A stretch of DNA of 64,000 bases from Albugo candida (taxonomy: Eukaryota > Oomycota > Peronosporomycetes > Albuginales): contig JBDOQK010000036.1 of the NCBI GenBank assembly GCA_040437565.1, forward strand, positions 186,001-250,000. The letters run 5' to 3'. Positions 23,246 to 36,651 of the stretch are shown in pieces. Both the position numbers and the translations under genes were made by a program. A model generated the notes under the pieces. The model was given only the letters and a program-made list of their open reading frames with translations. It made no database searches and had not been told where the DNA came from. Each line of letters starts with the position of its first letter. The first letter of the stretch is position 1.

Positions 23246-24529
23246 ATGTCTCCTCACACGTATTATGACTTTGCATGGGAAAAAGGTCTTCTTAAGCTGC
23301 ATTTCACACCTAACGAAGATGACCTTCCGGTGATCTGTAATATAGACAAGAAGGAGATCGAAACAACGTCTTCATCCCTTCCCCTCGATGCTTGTATTGG
23401 TGATATTTTGATCGCTTATCAGAGTAATACAACGCAAATGTCTTCGTCCATCGCAGTCTTTCGAGACTTTAAGCACGCATTACGGATTCTTCAGACGAGT
23501 AGTTTCCCAATCACATTACGCTTTCGTTCTCGTCGTAATGACGTACCGCCAGCGATTTTAGACGAGTCTATGAGGAACATCAAATCAAATGGATTTGTCG
23601 AGCAGCTTATTGTGTATACATGGGAGAAATCTCATTCTTCATTGGGTCTATCATTCTCTTACGACCCCTGTTCGCTACATACAGTTATTGTGAACATCGA
23701 TCCATTAAAATTCTCGACGTCAAATGATGGGAATTCCAAGCCAGAGACCGGAGATTTCTTGGTTGCTTTATTACCGCTTGATTCGAAGAATGAATGCGAA
23801 CGTGCGATCCGCACAGATACAATGCATTTTCACGGTGTTGTGAGTTTACTACGCGCAGTGTCCAAGCCGTGTCAGCTAATGTTTGCTCGTTTACAAATCA
23901 ATGATACCACATGCGGAGACGAACAAGAAATCAAAGACATTCGGAACACTTCTCCATGTAGCTTGACGCAGCATACAGCACAAGTAAAATCCTCGTTTGG
24001 TGATACTCGTGAATCGAAACACTCGAGAACGAGGACTGGTGGGCATGAGCGTCAGTGTGATGCACGGAATTCTATACATGCTCTGCATAAGCGTAAAAGC
24101 TTTATGATAAAGGCAGAGTCTAACGGTTCTTTTGATCAAGTACATTCCGATAAAGACAGACAGCCTCTCTCAAATTCCGATAAGGACGAAAGCAAATACT
24201 ACGAGTTTCAATTCTCTGGTGGCGAGTTACCCTTCACATTGGAAGATGATGAATCAAGCACTCACACAGGAAATGCAGAAAGCGATCAAGCGTATCATGC
24301 TTCCATCAAAGGCGTACGTCACGCTTCTGTAACAGTACCATTTTCTGAAGGAGATGTGCTTATTGGAATGGATCGTCAGGATCTTCGGGGTGTTTCTGTG
24401 CAACAAGTTTTGAACCAACTACAGCTAATTCGATCCCCGACGAGACTTGTTTTCTTCAGAAGAGCCAAGAAACGCAATGTGTCCATTACTGCCGCACTCG
24501 CGGACGCCTTCATGCTCTTTCTGATTTGA
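23246..24529 (+). CDS. PDZ-domain protein
   Basis: 427 residues in one exon from the ATG at 23246. Three PDZ-like segments: about 5-95 (GLLKLHFTPN, then GDILIAYQ and FPITLRFR), about 120-215 (SLGLSFSYDP, TGDFLVALL, PCQLMFAR) and about 310-405 (EFQFSGGELPFTL, EGDVLIGMD, SPTRLVFFRR). Linkers are polar and probably disordered. PDZ domains bind C-terminal peptides, so a scaffold role is likely; no catalytic domain or membrane segment is present. It is convergent with the Ski2 gene about 80 bp downstream. The first and second domains are more divergent than the third. Confidence 0.65.
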   Translation: MSPHTYYDFAWEKGLLKLHFTPNEDDLPVICNIDKKEIETTSSSLPLDACIGDILIAYQSNTTQMSSSIAVFRDFKHALRILQTSSFPITLRFRSRRNDVPPAILDESMRNIKSNGFVEQLIVYTWEKSHSSLGLSFSYDPCSLHTVIVNIDPLKFSTSNDGNSKPETGDFLVALLPLDSKNECERAIRTDTMHFHGVVSLLRAVSKPCQLMFARLQINDTTCGDEQEIKDIRNTSPCSLTQHTAQVKSSFGDTRESKHSRTRTGGHERQCDARNSIHALHKRKSFMIKAESNGSFDQVHSDKDRQPLSNSDKDESKYYEFQFSGGELPFTLEDDESSTHTGNAESDQAYHASIKGVRHASVTVPFSEGDVLIGMDRQDLRGVSVQQVLNQLQLIRSPTRLVFFRRAKKRNVSITAALADAFMLFLI

Positions 24530-25632
24530 TGAGCTGTGTGTGAAGCGAGAAAGGATAAGGCTTATAGAGGCAAATTCCAGTTCCAAGGTATGTGTATTGT
24601 TGTATAGCTCTCAGATGTAAAGACTCGCCGCAAATACGACATCTCGCTTGATTGTTTCCGAGGCGATTTCCATTTTCCGATACAAAATAGGATCACCGAT
24701 GATACGTGCTGCATTTCGTACCTTTCGGCACAGCTCTTGGAGACGTGTGATGCACCGCACGATGGATCCTTCAGCAATATCTGTGAGCTCACAAATCGAC
24801 TTGAAAGGCATTCCACGAGACCATTCATATACAACTTCGACGAGTCCAAAATTGAGCGAGTTCTCGTAAGCATTTTTTCGATCGATTACGACCTGTTGCT
24901 CCAGCTGAATCACATCCAGTGAATCGGCGATTAGCTCCATTTGTTCTCGTGCATTTTCGAGTCGCTCAGTGAGCATTGGCGTATGCTGTGATTTNNNNNN
25001 NNNNNNNNNNNNNNNNNNNNNNNNNNNNNNNNNNNNNNNNNNNNNNNNNNNNNNNNNNNNNNNNNNNNNNNNNNNNNNNNNNNNNNNNNNNNNNCAGAAG
25101 AGCCAAGAAACGCAATGTGTCCATTACTGCCGCACTCGCGGACGCCTTCATGCTCTTTCTGATTTGATGAGCTGTGTGTGAAGCGAGAAAGGATAAGGCT
25201 TATAGAGGCAAATTCCAGTTCCAAGGTATGTGTATTGTTGTATAGCTCTCAGATGTAAAGACTCGCCGCAAATACGACATCTCGCTTGATTGTTTCCGAG
25301 GCGATTTCCATTTTCCGATACAAAATAGGATCACCGATGATACGTGCTGCATTTCGTACCTTTCGGCACAGCTCTTGGAGACGTGTGATGCACCGCACGA
25401 TGGATCCTTCAGCAATATCTGTGAGCTCACAAATCGACTTGAAAGGCATTCCACGAGACCATTCATATACAACTTCGACGAGTCCAAAATTGAGCGAGTT
25501 CTCGTAAGCATTTTTTCGATCGATTACGACCTGTTGCTCCAGCTGAATCACATCCAGTGAATCGGCGATTAGCTCCATTTGTTCTCGTGCATTTTCGAGT
25601 CGCTCAGTGAGCATTGGCGTATGCTGTGATTT
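24457..25632. repeat. Assembly gap 8 with duplicated flank
   Basis: 100 N at 24995-25094. Sequence 24457-24994 is repeated at 25095-25632 (538 bp), duplicating the 3' ends of the PDZ and Ski2 genes. Confidence 0.9.
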
Positions 25633-28600
25633 CTCCTGGAAAATCAGTGCTGATAAAACTGCGACAATTTCTTCGGGCTCCAAGTCGGCTAATGCATTCT
25701 CAAATATCATCTCTGTCAGTTGTAGCTCATCACAGCTGCTGATTTCGCAGGCGACACGGCCTTTGAGCTGTACGACCAAGTCAGCCGATAAATAGCCAAG
25801 ACGTTTGAGGACTCGTAAGCGTTGTTGGAAATCGGGGAAGAGCGATAATGAGTCGCTAGATAGCATCAATTTGAGCTGGGCGGATGCTCGCTCAATTGTT
25901 CCAATTTTCCTGATGACTTGGAGCGCTTGGGCTTGACGTGTCACCTGCAATTTCTCTGCATTTGAAGTCGCCTCCCGACAATATACAGTCAATGGATGCG
26001 TCTCAATATGGTGATCCAATTGCTTCCAACGCGCGTGAATGCTTGCTACTTCCAAATCATTGCATCCCAGATCTCGTAAAGGGTCCAAAAAGGGTGGAGT
26101 ATTGCCAGCATCATCGAATGTGTTCCCCTTTGAATTCCATTCTTTAAGGAATTCGATGCAGGCTCCGAGTTCTCTCGCTAAAGACGACGCAGTCAGAGAC
26201 CGGAAGTCGATGTCTGCCGCAGTAGTGGGAGTCAGAATGCTCACACATGTTGCAGGGACACTGAGAATTGCGTATTTGAAACCCATCATTTTCCCCGTAA
26301 CATTAGATTCCAGCGGCTTTGACGGTGCTACTGCCTTGGACCCTCTCATCATCGAGGACAGATTCTCATCCATACTGCTTCGTTTTTTTCCTTGTGTCGC
26401 TGAAGATCGAATTGCTTCTTGATGGTCTGTCTGTGGGATCTCATATTCCTCCGAACAAAGGCATAGAATCGTCAACAGTAATCTGTTCAAAGTACCATCG
26501 TCGCCATCGATGGAGATTTCAGCGCCTTCTTCCGCATTCAGAATCAAAGCCGCATGGTGTGGTGGAAGACCTCGCACGTTGATCGAGACAACTCTTCCTC
26601 TACAAAAGGCAGAGCGTACGATTCGAGAGTCTTTGCTCACCAGTAAGATATCCAACAGCTCCTTTTCAACCTCTTCTTTGCGACACTGAAGCTCGTGAAG
26701 ATTCTTGAGATCTTCTAGAGTCCCTGATTTCTTCAAATCCTCGAAATCTTTCTCAAACTTTCCAAGAAGATGATGTTTTCTGTGTTGAAGCTTTTGTATC
26801 TTCAGTGGTATCTCTTGATTCGCCAAGTGCTTTTGCGTCCGAAATTCCGAAAATGAACGCTTCATCATGTCTTCCACAGTCAAAACCTCCACACGAAGTA
26901 AGCTCAAGATCATATTGTACGTCAATCGGAATTGGCTTGTCAATCGCAAGGCACTTCCAGTCAGCATTGACTGGAGACAACTGAGGTCAGGAAGGTTGGC
27001 TTCTTGCCAGCATGGAATGATCACGGTTCCCACGGTATCCAAACCGCGCCGACCTGCACGACCAGCCATTTGTGTGTACTCTCCAGGTAAAAGCTCACGA
27101 TACACTTTCCCATCATGCTTGTAAAGTCCATTGAATACCACTGTTCGAGCCGGCATGTTCACGCCCATTGCAAATGTTTCCGTAGCAAAAAGGACCCGCA
27201 CTAACCCGCGTGCAAATAGAATTTCCACAAGCTCTTTCAGTATTGGAAGTAGTCCACCGTGATGGATACCGATGCCGCGTTGGAGCATACTCTTTATATT
27301 CAGTACCTGTGGCAGTTCTCGATCGGAACCTTGTAGTCTTTGCTTGATGGAGTGTTCCAGAAATACGTGAATTTGAGATCTTTCGGTGCTGTTTGCGCAA
27401 AAATCAAAATTTCTCAATTTCTCGGCGCTTTCTTGGCATACGCGTTTGCTGAATGCGAAAATGACGGCAGGTAGCAAGGACTTTGTCTGTAGAACATTAA
27501 TAAATTTGGTCCAATCGCTATGATCGCCACTGGATGCTCGCGTGGAATGTCCGGATCGAGAAGGTTGGATAGCACGCGTCGATCGCTTTCCATCGTGGCG
27601 TTTTTTATCATTGGGAATCTCACCGCGTAGTAGCGCCTGTGCGGCTTTGTATTCCTTCAGAATAAAACCTTCGGTGACGTTCTCTCCATCCAATATTCTG
27701 TGAAACTTTTTATTTGTGTAGATGTGATGCTGTAAAGGAATGGGTCGATGCAACGTCGAGACAACATGGATTTTTTTCTGCTTGATCCGGCCTATCCAGT
27801 CGGAAAATTCCAAGTGATTGGGTGTGGTGGCCGACAAGAAGACCATCCCGATATGATGCGGGAGCATGATGATAACTTCTTCCCACACAGCTCCACGTTC
27901 AGAGTCATTGATATAATGTATCTCATCGAAAATAACCCACTCGANNNNNNNNNNNNNNNNNNNNNNNNNNNNNNNNNNNNNNNNNNNNNNNNNNNNNNNN
28001 NNNNNNNNNNNNNNNNNNNNNNNNNNNNNNNNNNNNNNNNNNNNAAGCTCAAGATCATATTGTACGTCAATCGGAATTGGCTTGTCAATCGCAAGGCACT
28101 TCCAGTCAGCATTGACTGGAGACAACTGAGGTCAGGAAGGTTGGCTTCTTGCCAGCATGGAATGATCACGGTTCCCACGGTATCCAAACCGCGCCGACCT
28201 GCACGACCAGCCATTTGTGTGTACTCTCCAGGTAAAAGCTCACGATACACTTTCCCATCATGCTTGTAAAGTCCATTGAATACCACTGTTCGAGCCGGCA
28301 TGTTCACGCCCATTGCAAATGTTTCCGTAGCAAAAAGGACCCGCACTAACCCGCGTGCAAATAGAATTTCCACAAGCTCTTTCAGTATTGGAAGTAGTCC
28401 ACCGTGATGGATACCGATGCCGCGTTGGAGCATACTCTTTATATTCAGTACCTGTGGCAGTTCTCGATCGGAACCTTGTAGTCTTTGCTTGATGGAGTGT
28501 TCCAGAAATACGTGAATTTGAGATCTTTCGGTGCTGTTTGCGCAAAAATCAAAATTTCTCAATTTCTCGGCGCTTTCTTGGCATACGCGTTTGCTGAATG

Positions 28601-30695
28601 CGAAAATGACGGCAGGTAGCAAGGACTTTGTCTGTAGAACATTAATAAATTTGGTCCAATCGCTATGATCGCCACTGGATGCTCGCGTGGAATGTCCGGA
28701 TCGAGAAGGTTGGATAGCACGCGTCGATCGCTTTCCATCGTGGCGTTTTTTATCATTGGGAATCTCACCGCGTAGTAGCGCCTGTGCGGCTTTGTATTCC
28801 TTCAGAATAAAACCTTCGGTGACGTTCTCTCCATCCAATATTCTGTGAAACTTTTTATTTGTGTAGATGTGATGCTGTAAAGGAATGGGTCGATGCAACG
28901 TCGAGACAACATGGATTTTTTTCTGCTTGATCCGGCCTATCCAGTCGGAAAATTCCAAGTGATTGGGTGTGGTGGCCGACAAGAAGACCATCCCGATATG
29001 ATGCGGGAGCATGATGATAACTTCTTCCCACACAGCTCCACGTTCAGAGTCATTGATATAATGTATCTCATCGAAAATAACCCACTCGATATCTCGAATC
29101 ATATCGGCGCCAAGATAGAGCATGGACCGTAAGATTTCTGTGGTCATTATCAAACAGCTCGCTTCCGGATTGATTGATACATCACCGGTGATCAAGCCAA
29201 CCTGATCCACACCAAATTTGTCTCGAAAGTCTCGATACTTTTGGTTCGACAATGCTTTGATCGGTGATGTGTATACTGATCGAGTCATATGCTTTTGTGA
29301 CAATGCAATCGCGTATTCAGCAATGACGGTTTTTCCAGCTGATGTATGTGCTGCTACGAATACGTTCTCGTGATTTTCCAAGTGTATAACGGAGCGTTTC
29401 TGAAATGTATCCAGCTCAAAGGGATAGCTAATTGCAGGCCGCGAAATCTTGCTGTGAAAATTGGAAACACTCACATCAGAAAGAACAGCCCAATCTATCG
29501 TCTGAGTTCGCTTCTGATCTTGTGAGAGTTGAAGCATGCTTCCAGGCGACAATAGATCTGCCAGATCTTCGTCTTCTATTCCATTCTCAGCTTGTTCTTC
29601 TACCTCCAAACGTTGTTCTTTTGTTTGTGAGTTGGTATCAGGAATTGTTGGAGACCCAATTTCTTCTTGCTCGACTTCGTCTTCCTCGTCTGTATCGAGA
29701 AGATCCGCTAGTCTAACGGTTGTCGTCAATTGATTTGGTGAATTATTGGCAGCAGATTTCCGTCCTTGTATGATGTCTCTATGTTTCTTCTGATTGACTC
29801 TTTGATACAAGCTCTCCAGACGACACGAGTCGGATGCGATCTCCTTGTATGGACCCAGCACTTTGTCATCATTCTTGGCGACACCAACCACAATTTTCTC
29901 CTCAATCCCACCAAACTTAGAGCTCTCTTCTTCACCAGCACCTTCTTTCGGCTGTTTCATTGTCAAAAGCTCTGACACATCTTCAAAAGTCAAACAATCT
30001 GGAAGCCCTGGAGCGTTTATTATGAGACTTTTCATGCTTTCCTGTAGCCCATACTCATCGATTTTTATACCCAAAGCAATAGCATCCAACTCTCCCTGAA
30101 GCTTCTCATCAACAATTTCATCAACTTTCTTCATTTTTGCAGAGATATTCTGTCCATTTTGTCCTCGAGTATACTTTTCGACAAGTGCAGCTCTTGATGT
30201 ACAATTGGATGTAAATTGATTGGAATTCTCCACAGGCTTTAACATTCGATACTCATACTGGAGATTGAGTGGATTTTCAATCAACTGAGAAACACAAGGA
30301 CGCAGACCCATTGTGGATCTCGGTATAGGTAGCTGTGGCAGTGTGCGTGAGGTAGGCAATGTCGGGCAATTAATATCGTCTATTGAGGCGAACAGAAACA
30401 TATTTTGTTTCGTCTCACACTCCATTGGATGCATTTCATGAGCAATAACGTGCTTTAGTGCATCATTTAAAAGCTCAGGACGATGAATTTCCGACTCGGA
30501 GTGTGGAATAGTTGCTAGTTCGAAATTGGACGCTGTTTTCTCTTGATGTTGTGTTACTGAGTAACATTGTTCTGCAGAAACGGATGACGTTGAGATCAAT
30601 CGCTTAGTCTGTTGTGAAGTAATTGGTATGCTTTCGATTTCGGAAGAGCTTTTCAACTGGCGCAAAAGCTCATCGATTCCATTGATCGAAGACAT
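25249..30695 (-). CDS. SKI2: Ski2-type DExH RNA helicase (exosome cofactor)
   Basis: Merging 30695-28045 with 26899-25249 gives one intronless frame of 1433 residues; the gap-9 join is exactly in phase. The N-terminal 400 residues are poorly conserved. Helicase core: motif I AHTSAGKTVIAEYA (about 450), Ia SPIKALSNQKYRDF, motif II DEIHYIND (about 541), III LSATTPN, then HHGGLLPILKE, ATETFAMGVNMPARTVVF and motif VI QMAGRAGRRGLDT (about 835). The Mtr4/Ski2 insertion (arch) and the C-terminal DSHCT helical domain follow. The enzyme unwinds and feeds mRNA to the cytoplasmic exosome with Ski3 and Ski8. All catalytic motifs are intact. Mtr4 is less likely because of the long N-terminus and Ski2-like DLLSPG segment. 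Confidence 0.92.
26900..29089. repeat. Assembly gap 9 with duplicated flank
   Basis: 100 N at 27945-28044. Sequence 26900-27944 is repeated at 28045-29089 (1045 bp), the longest unmerged overlap in the window, inside Ski2. Confidence 0.9.
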
Positions 30696-30814
30696 TGTTC
30701 AATTCAATGAATTGGTGGATAATTGTAAACTCGGAAGCTATAGGTGCTCATTTATGAGAGCGTAGAATGCGTTAAAAAAGTTTAAAAATGTGTGCTTTGT
30801 CACTCTATTTGTTC

Positions 30815-31270
30815 TTATGTATGTGTCAATCTCCTCGTAGGCGTACTACTGACATTGAGTGCCGTCAAATTCGCCATCAAAACTTTTACTTCATCGATAA
30901 CCTTCAGTTTGTAGCACGTGTCTTCAAATTCCGAGGCCAGCAAAAACAAATTGAAGCGTTTGAACGATGGTAGCAACAAACTGCAATTCGGTAGTTGAGT
31001 GTTTTTCAACGCACCAATACCTTCGTGGCAAGCTGGAGTCGAACACATCTTCTTCGTTTCTTCCGCGGTCGGGATGGTGGTCGCTCTGCGTACGTCGTAA
31101 CCAGTCACATACCCACATGCTGTGAGTGAAGATCTATGCCATGGAGAAAACGCAAGTCGCATGTAAGAAACAAGATTGTCCACAAAACTACAACGAAATT
31201 CTTGAGGTTGCTCAGCAGCCAGTACGAGATGGGAAACCATATAGATTCCGGGGATGGTTGGCAGCTGCAT
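30815..31270 (-). CDS. Elicitin-like secreted protein
   Basis: About 151 residues from the ATG at 31270. The first 19-20 residues (ending VSHLVLAA) act as a modest signal peptide. Six cysteines follow with gaps of 24, 23, 4, 14 and 22 residues, almost the elicitin spacing (23-23-4-14-23). Recognisable blocks: GYVTGYDVRRATTIPT, KKMCSTPAC and LPNCSLLLPS. Elicitins bind sterols outside the cell and occur only in oomycetes, which supports the taxonomic reading. A 40-residue tail rich in Leu, Thr and Ser follows the last Cys; it is not clearly a GPI signal. No intron is needed, though an upstream exon cannot be excluded. Confidence 0.75.
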   Translation of the reverse strand: MQLPTIPGIYMVSHLVLAAEQPQEFRCSFVDNLVSYMRLAFSPWHRSSLTACGYVTGYDVRRATTIPTAEETKKMCSTPACHEGIGALKNTQLPNCSLLLPSFKRFNLFLLASEFEDTCYKLKVIDEVKVLMANLTALNVSSTPTRRLTHT

Positions 31271-31578
31271 CGTACTCCTGACAATTTCAAAGTAGAGCCA
31301 CCAGGAGATTAGATTTTGTCGTTGATTCGCAAGATGTCGTGATGTCGTGACATTTTATAGTTACGAATGGGCGGCGTGGATTAAGACATTAAGAAAGTGA
31401 TTCAGTCCGATATTATAGTATAGCAATGGGTTGTTATCAACAAATGCATCAAGTTTAAGACGCAAACAGTTTATAACTTATGACTACTTACGCCTTGCTA
31501 TAAAATCGCTTACGCGTGAATCACAGCATTCTTGTTCAATTCCGACTCGAGTAAATGGAGTGCGCTATACAAAGGAAT
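31271..31578. other. Intergenic, nothing recognised
   Basis: 308 bp between the elicitin-like gene (5' end) and the 3' end of the next minus-strand gene; presumed promoter of the elicitin-like gene. Confidence 0.5.
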
Positions 31579-32696
31579 TCAAAACCAAAGACATACGAGA
31601 AGCGACGCGTGAAACAGCGGAAAAGTGTATGCGACGACGATGATCACGTACATCTTGAATGAGCTTGGAACGGGCCAGAATTTATTATTCATCTTCCTCG
31701 CAACCACATGCAACTGGGTCAGTCGAGGCTTTTCCGTAACGAATGCTCTAGATTCTTGTGCGATTTCCAAAGCAGTGGTGAATGAGAAAGTTAATCTGTT
31801 CCAATCTCGCTCATCCATAGATCCATTTTTCAACGATGAAGCAGAGACTTTAGATAAATTGTCGAGAATACCAGCAAGAAATAATCTGCGAGCGGACTGA
31901 TTCGGAACCTGTAGTCGCTGTGCCATCTCATACAAAGAGTAAAGCGATTGCGAGACTTCAGCCGGGCCTTGATGAGCTGTATCCACACATTCGCTCAACA
32001 CTTTTGGCTTTTGTTCATCCAATCCAGCTTCTTCTTGGGCATCTGCTAGACTCAAAAGAACTGCCTTGACTTTACTCTGTGTCTCCACTTGCTTTTTTGA
32101 TTTTGTACCCAACAGCTGCAGGAGGTCTTGAGTTTGATTTTGCTTTTGCTTTGAAAAATTTGACGATACATTTGTAGATGTGTTGCCTAAAACAAGAGCC
32201 TGATTACAGGTCACAACTTATTGAGCTTACCACAACAAATATGACCACTATTCCTTACAGATGCGCCACTTCCCTCCGCATTTGATGTAATTTGCTTTGA
32301 TCTTAATACCTTTGATTCTTCGACGTCATTATCCTACAATATGCGCTCTATACTCATAGCATACGGATCATAGGGAGAACCTAATTCTACCTTACAAGAC
32401 TTCTTTGCTTCGTCATGTGACGAGCGCGTAATTCGGTCGACTAATTGATGTGAAAGCTGACTTACACTTGATTCAATCACTTTTGTAACTGCTTCATCCT
32501 GATTCGCATCATCGCTCTTGAAATATCGACTTTTAATATTTTCCAACTCCCTTATACGCTCCCACGTTCCTATCGATGCTCGCAACTGCTTCTCTAATGT
32601 CCGCTATTCTTCCAGTAAAACATTTTCATAATGCTCTTTGAATTCATCCTTTGTAATCGCTAGTGATCCTATCAAACGTTCAACGAGTGCTTCCAT
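31579..32696 (-). CDS. Unknown coiled-coil protein, interrupted by an in-frame TAG
   Basis: Exons 32696-32391, 32333-32231 and 32186-31579 join in phase (introns 57 and 44 bp) to 339 codons. Codon 31 is TAG (32604-32606), between EHYENVLLEE and RTLEKQLRAS; a Gln there would make one continuous helix, so it looks like a CAG-to-TAG change, a sequencing error or a true nonsense allele. The remainder is helical: TWERIRELENIKSRYF, a polar middle, KQKQNQTQDLLQLLG and LYSLYEMAQRLQV. The last 25 residues are hydrophobic (YVIIVVAYTFPLF) and may be read-through past a missed splice site. No domain recognised. It shares a short divergent-type upstream region with the kinase gene end at 32848. Confidence 0.55.
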
Positions 32697-32847
32697 AAAC
32701 GCACGTCTGGCTGATGTGCCGATGAACGTTTTCGTTGCGTGAGCCCTGGTGTTAGGTGAAACTTAACTGTCGTTCGCTAATATAAGAAGAAAAGAGTGCA
32801 ATCGCACGAAATCGCTAAAACGTGCAAAGAGATATGTTCGAGAAGCA

Positions 32848-34405
<1,558 letters not shown>

Positions 34406-34495
34406 AGTATCACGATAAGAGGAAGCAAAAGCGACCAGAGCTATATTCCAAGTTTAGAAGTATGTAACGACTCTGGCAATGTGAATATGCCTTGG

Positions 34496-36584
34496 TTACC
34501 ACTCGGAAAAATTGCCAAATCCTCCAGTGTTCTTAGTCTTTCTTTTCTTGCTTTTCTGTTCCACGATCGATGGGGCTTTCACCACGTTACATTCAGCTTG
34601 CGGTTGATGCTCAGTCTTTGATTTTGCGGTGATCGTCTTCTTCATTTCATTGCTACCTTTTTTCTTTACTGCAACACTTTGCAAGTATTTTCCAACTACT
34701 TGTTCCACGCATTGCTTTGATTGCTTGTGTTGTCCCTGGGTGGAGAGGATTTGTTCAAAATTGTCACCGGCCTCACTGGAGTCTACAGCGACCCAATTTT
34801 CGCCAAGTTTGACAACGGAAGCGGAAAACGTTTTTTCCTTGCCAGCATTAAGCCTTTTTTCGCGTGCATCTACCACCGCGTCCCGACCATTAGCAAGTGC
34901 GTCTTCATAAAACCGGAAAGGATTCGTGAAAACATGGGCACGTTTGATTTTAATATCCTCCATCGGTCGATGATCTGCCGGTTGTGTTACAACTTTCTCA
35001 ATTCTATCCAATGTTGCAAAACCTCCAACAACATGACCAAAAACTGAGTGTTTTTTATCCAAGTGGGGACATGGACGAAATGTGATGAAAAACTGGGAAC
35101 GATTTGTGTCTGGGCCCGAATTCGCCATACTGATGATTCCACGGGCATCATGTGACTACAGTAAAAGTAATGATATTATGAGATTTGCTCATATTTTTTT
35201 TGATTTTTGGCGTCAGCGCTTACCAGTCGACTATCAATCTCATTGGAGAATGGTTTTTTCCAGATAGACTCTCCGCCAGTGCCTGTTCCTGTTGGATCGC
35301 CACCTTGCATCATAAAGCCAGGAATAACGCGATGGAACAATACACCGTTATAATAGTCTGCTTCACACAAGCTCATAAAATTGTCGGCAACGCGTGGAAC
35401 GAAATCGCAGTGTATCTCCATGTTAATATCTCCAAAATTAGTTTCAAGTCGAACAAATCCTTTTTCTTTCATTCTTCGTACAGCGTGCCATCGCATATCT
35501 AGTCTCTCTTGACCCGATATCTGTGCAGGTTTATTCTCCGTGATTGGAGCCAAGATACTGGAAGTGAATGAGCGTGACACAGTTCCTGTTGTGAATTTTG
35601 AATAGCGTAGCGTTTCAGGTTTAGGTACGCATTCTGCTTTGATTTCAGCCACGTCTGTTGATAATTGTGGAGCTTTTTGAGGCGAGTGATCCTTTAATTC
35701 TTCTTCTGCCAATTTTTCGTTTCGCTGCTTCAAATCATTTTCCATAATCTTCTTCTCTAAGCGTTTTGCTTCCAACTAAAGCCAAACTCATTTAAACTCA
35801 TCGTAATCGCATCAAGAACCATCTCACCTCTTGGAAGATCCGATCCGTTGCTGCATTGGTATTGATATTCTTGAGTCCGGGCGCAACCTCACCTTGCGTT
35901 AGCAGCCTGCTTTGAGCCTGAGCAGACTGACGCAAGTGTTGAAAGTTGACGATTTCACGATTGGTAAAGTTTTGCGGGTCCTGTAGTATTATAACATCTC
36001 TCCTTTTAAAGGGTTCTCCGGTTAATAGATCTTTCCAGTTCTTCGGCTTCAAATTGAGCTCATCGATGGCGTCTTGACTATAAACGTTCCCAGAGACGGC
36101 AATCGCCGTGATTTTCGTGTGATCGGTGAAAACTTTGTATGTCACCGGACAAAAGTACTCTCCTTTGTCGTTTTTGTAGAATTTCAAACGAATCAGATCC
36201 TTCAAGGTCAATGGCTCACCAGTGACTGGATTCTACACAAATCATTGAGCGAACGCCCGTGTTGTCGTACAAGGAGCTTCACGATACTGCTTACTTCTTA
36301 CAGTTTCATATGATTTCAGGTAAGGTACAATTGCTTCTAAATCGAATAAATGGCCCTCCCTTGTACAAACAGGCGTTTGAAAAGGACGGAGAGTTATGGC
36401 ACAATGATCGAACGGTAAACCTGCATGGAAAGACGCAATGAGCGAAAGAAGTACATTGCATAAGAGGATTATGATTTATACGTTTATAAGCTCGTCTTTG
36501 TTCGGTTTTCTTTCCCCCGTAGAGATACTTGTGCTCTGTTTGAGTGATGAAAAGTCGATCTTTGCTGTGCTGTTTCTTCCCCAT
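34496..36584 (-). CDS. PPIL2: U-box cyclophilin PPIL2
   Basis: Five in-phase exons: 36584-36482, 36420-36302, 36232-35828, 35775-35224 and 35155-34496 (introns 52-69 bp), 612 residues. The N-terminus [14 protein letters not shown] is diagnostic. It is followed by two U-box-like halves ([19 protein letters not shown] and [16 protein letters not shown]). The peptidyl-prolyl isomerase domain spans about 308-468: [39 protein letters not shown] and [12 protein letters not shown], so the core catalytic Arg, Gln and Phe positions are present. The C-terminus is Lys-rich and ends GGFGNFSEW, like the family GFGDFSSW. It acts as a nuclear, spliceosome-associated ubiquitin ligase/isomerase. The gene end is about 90 bp from the kinase start. 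Confidence 0.95.
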
Positions 36585-36651
36585 GTCGAATCAATGAATT
36601 TCAGCCAACCATATGTCATAACACAGCCCAAGAGCCAATCAATTTTGAGCA

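Noticed and set aside
26753-28125. Apparent second partial Ski2 gene or internal tandem duplication
   Set aside because: 1045 bp identical repeat at gap 9; merging gives one full-length helicase.
32334-32336. Second in-frame TAG in the coiled-coil gene as a recoding signal
   Set aside because: It is the acceptor of a 57 bp in-phase intron (32334-32390), so it is non-coding.
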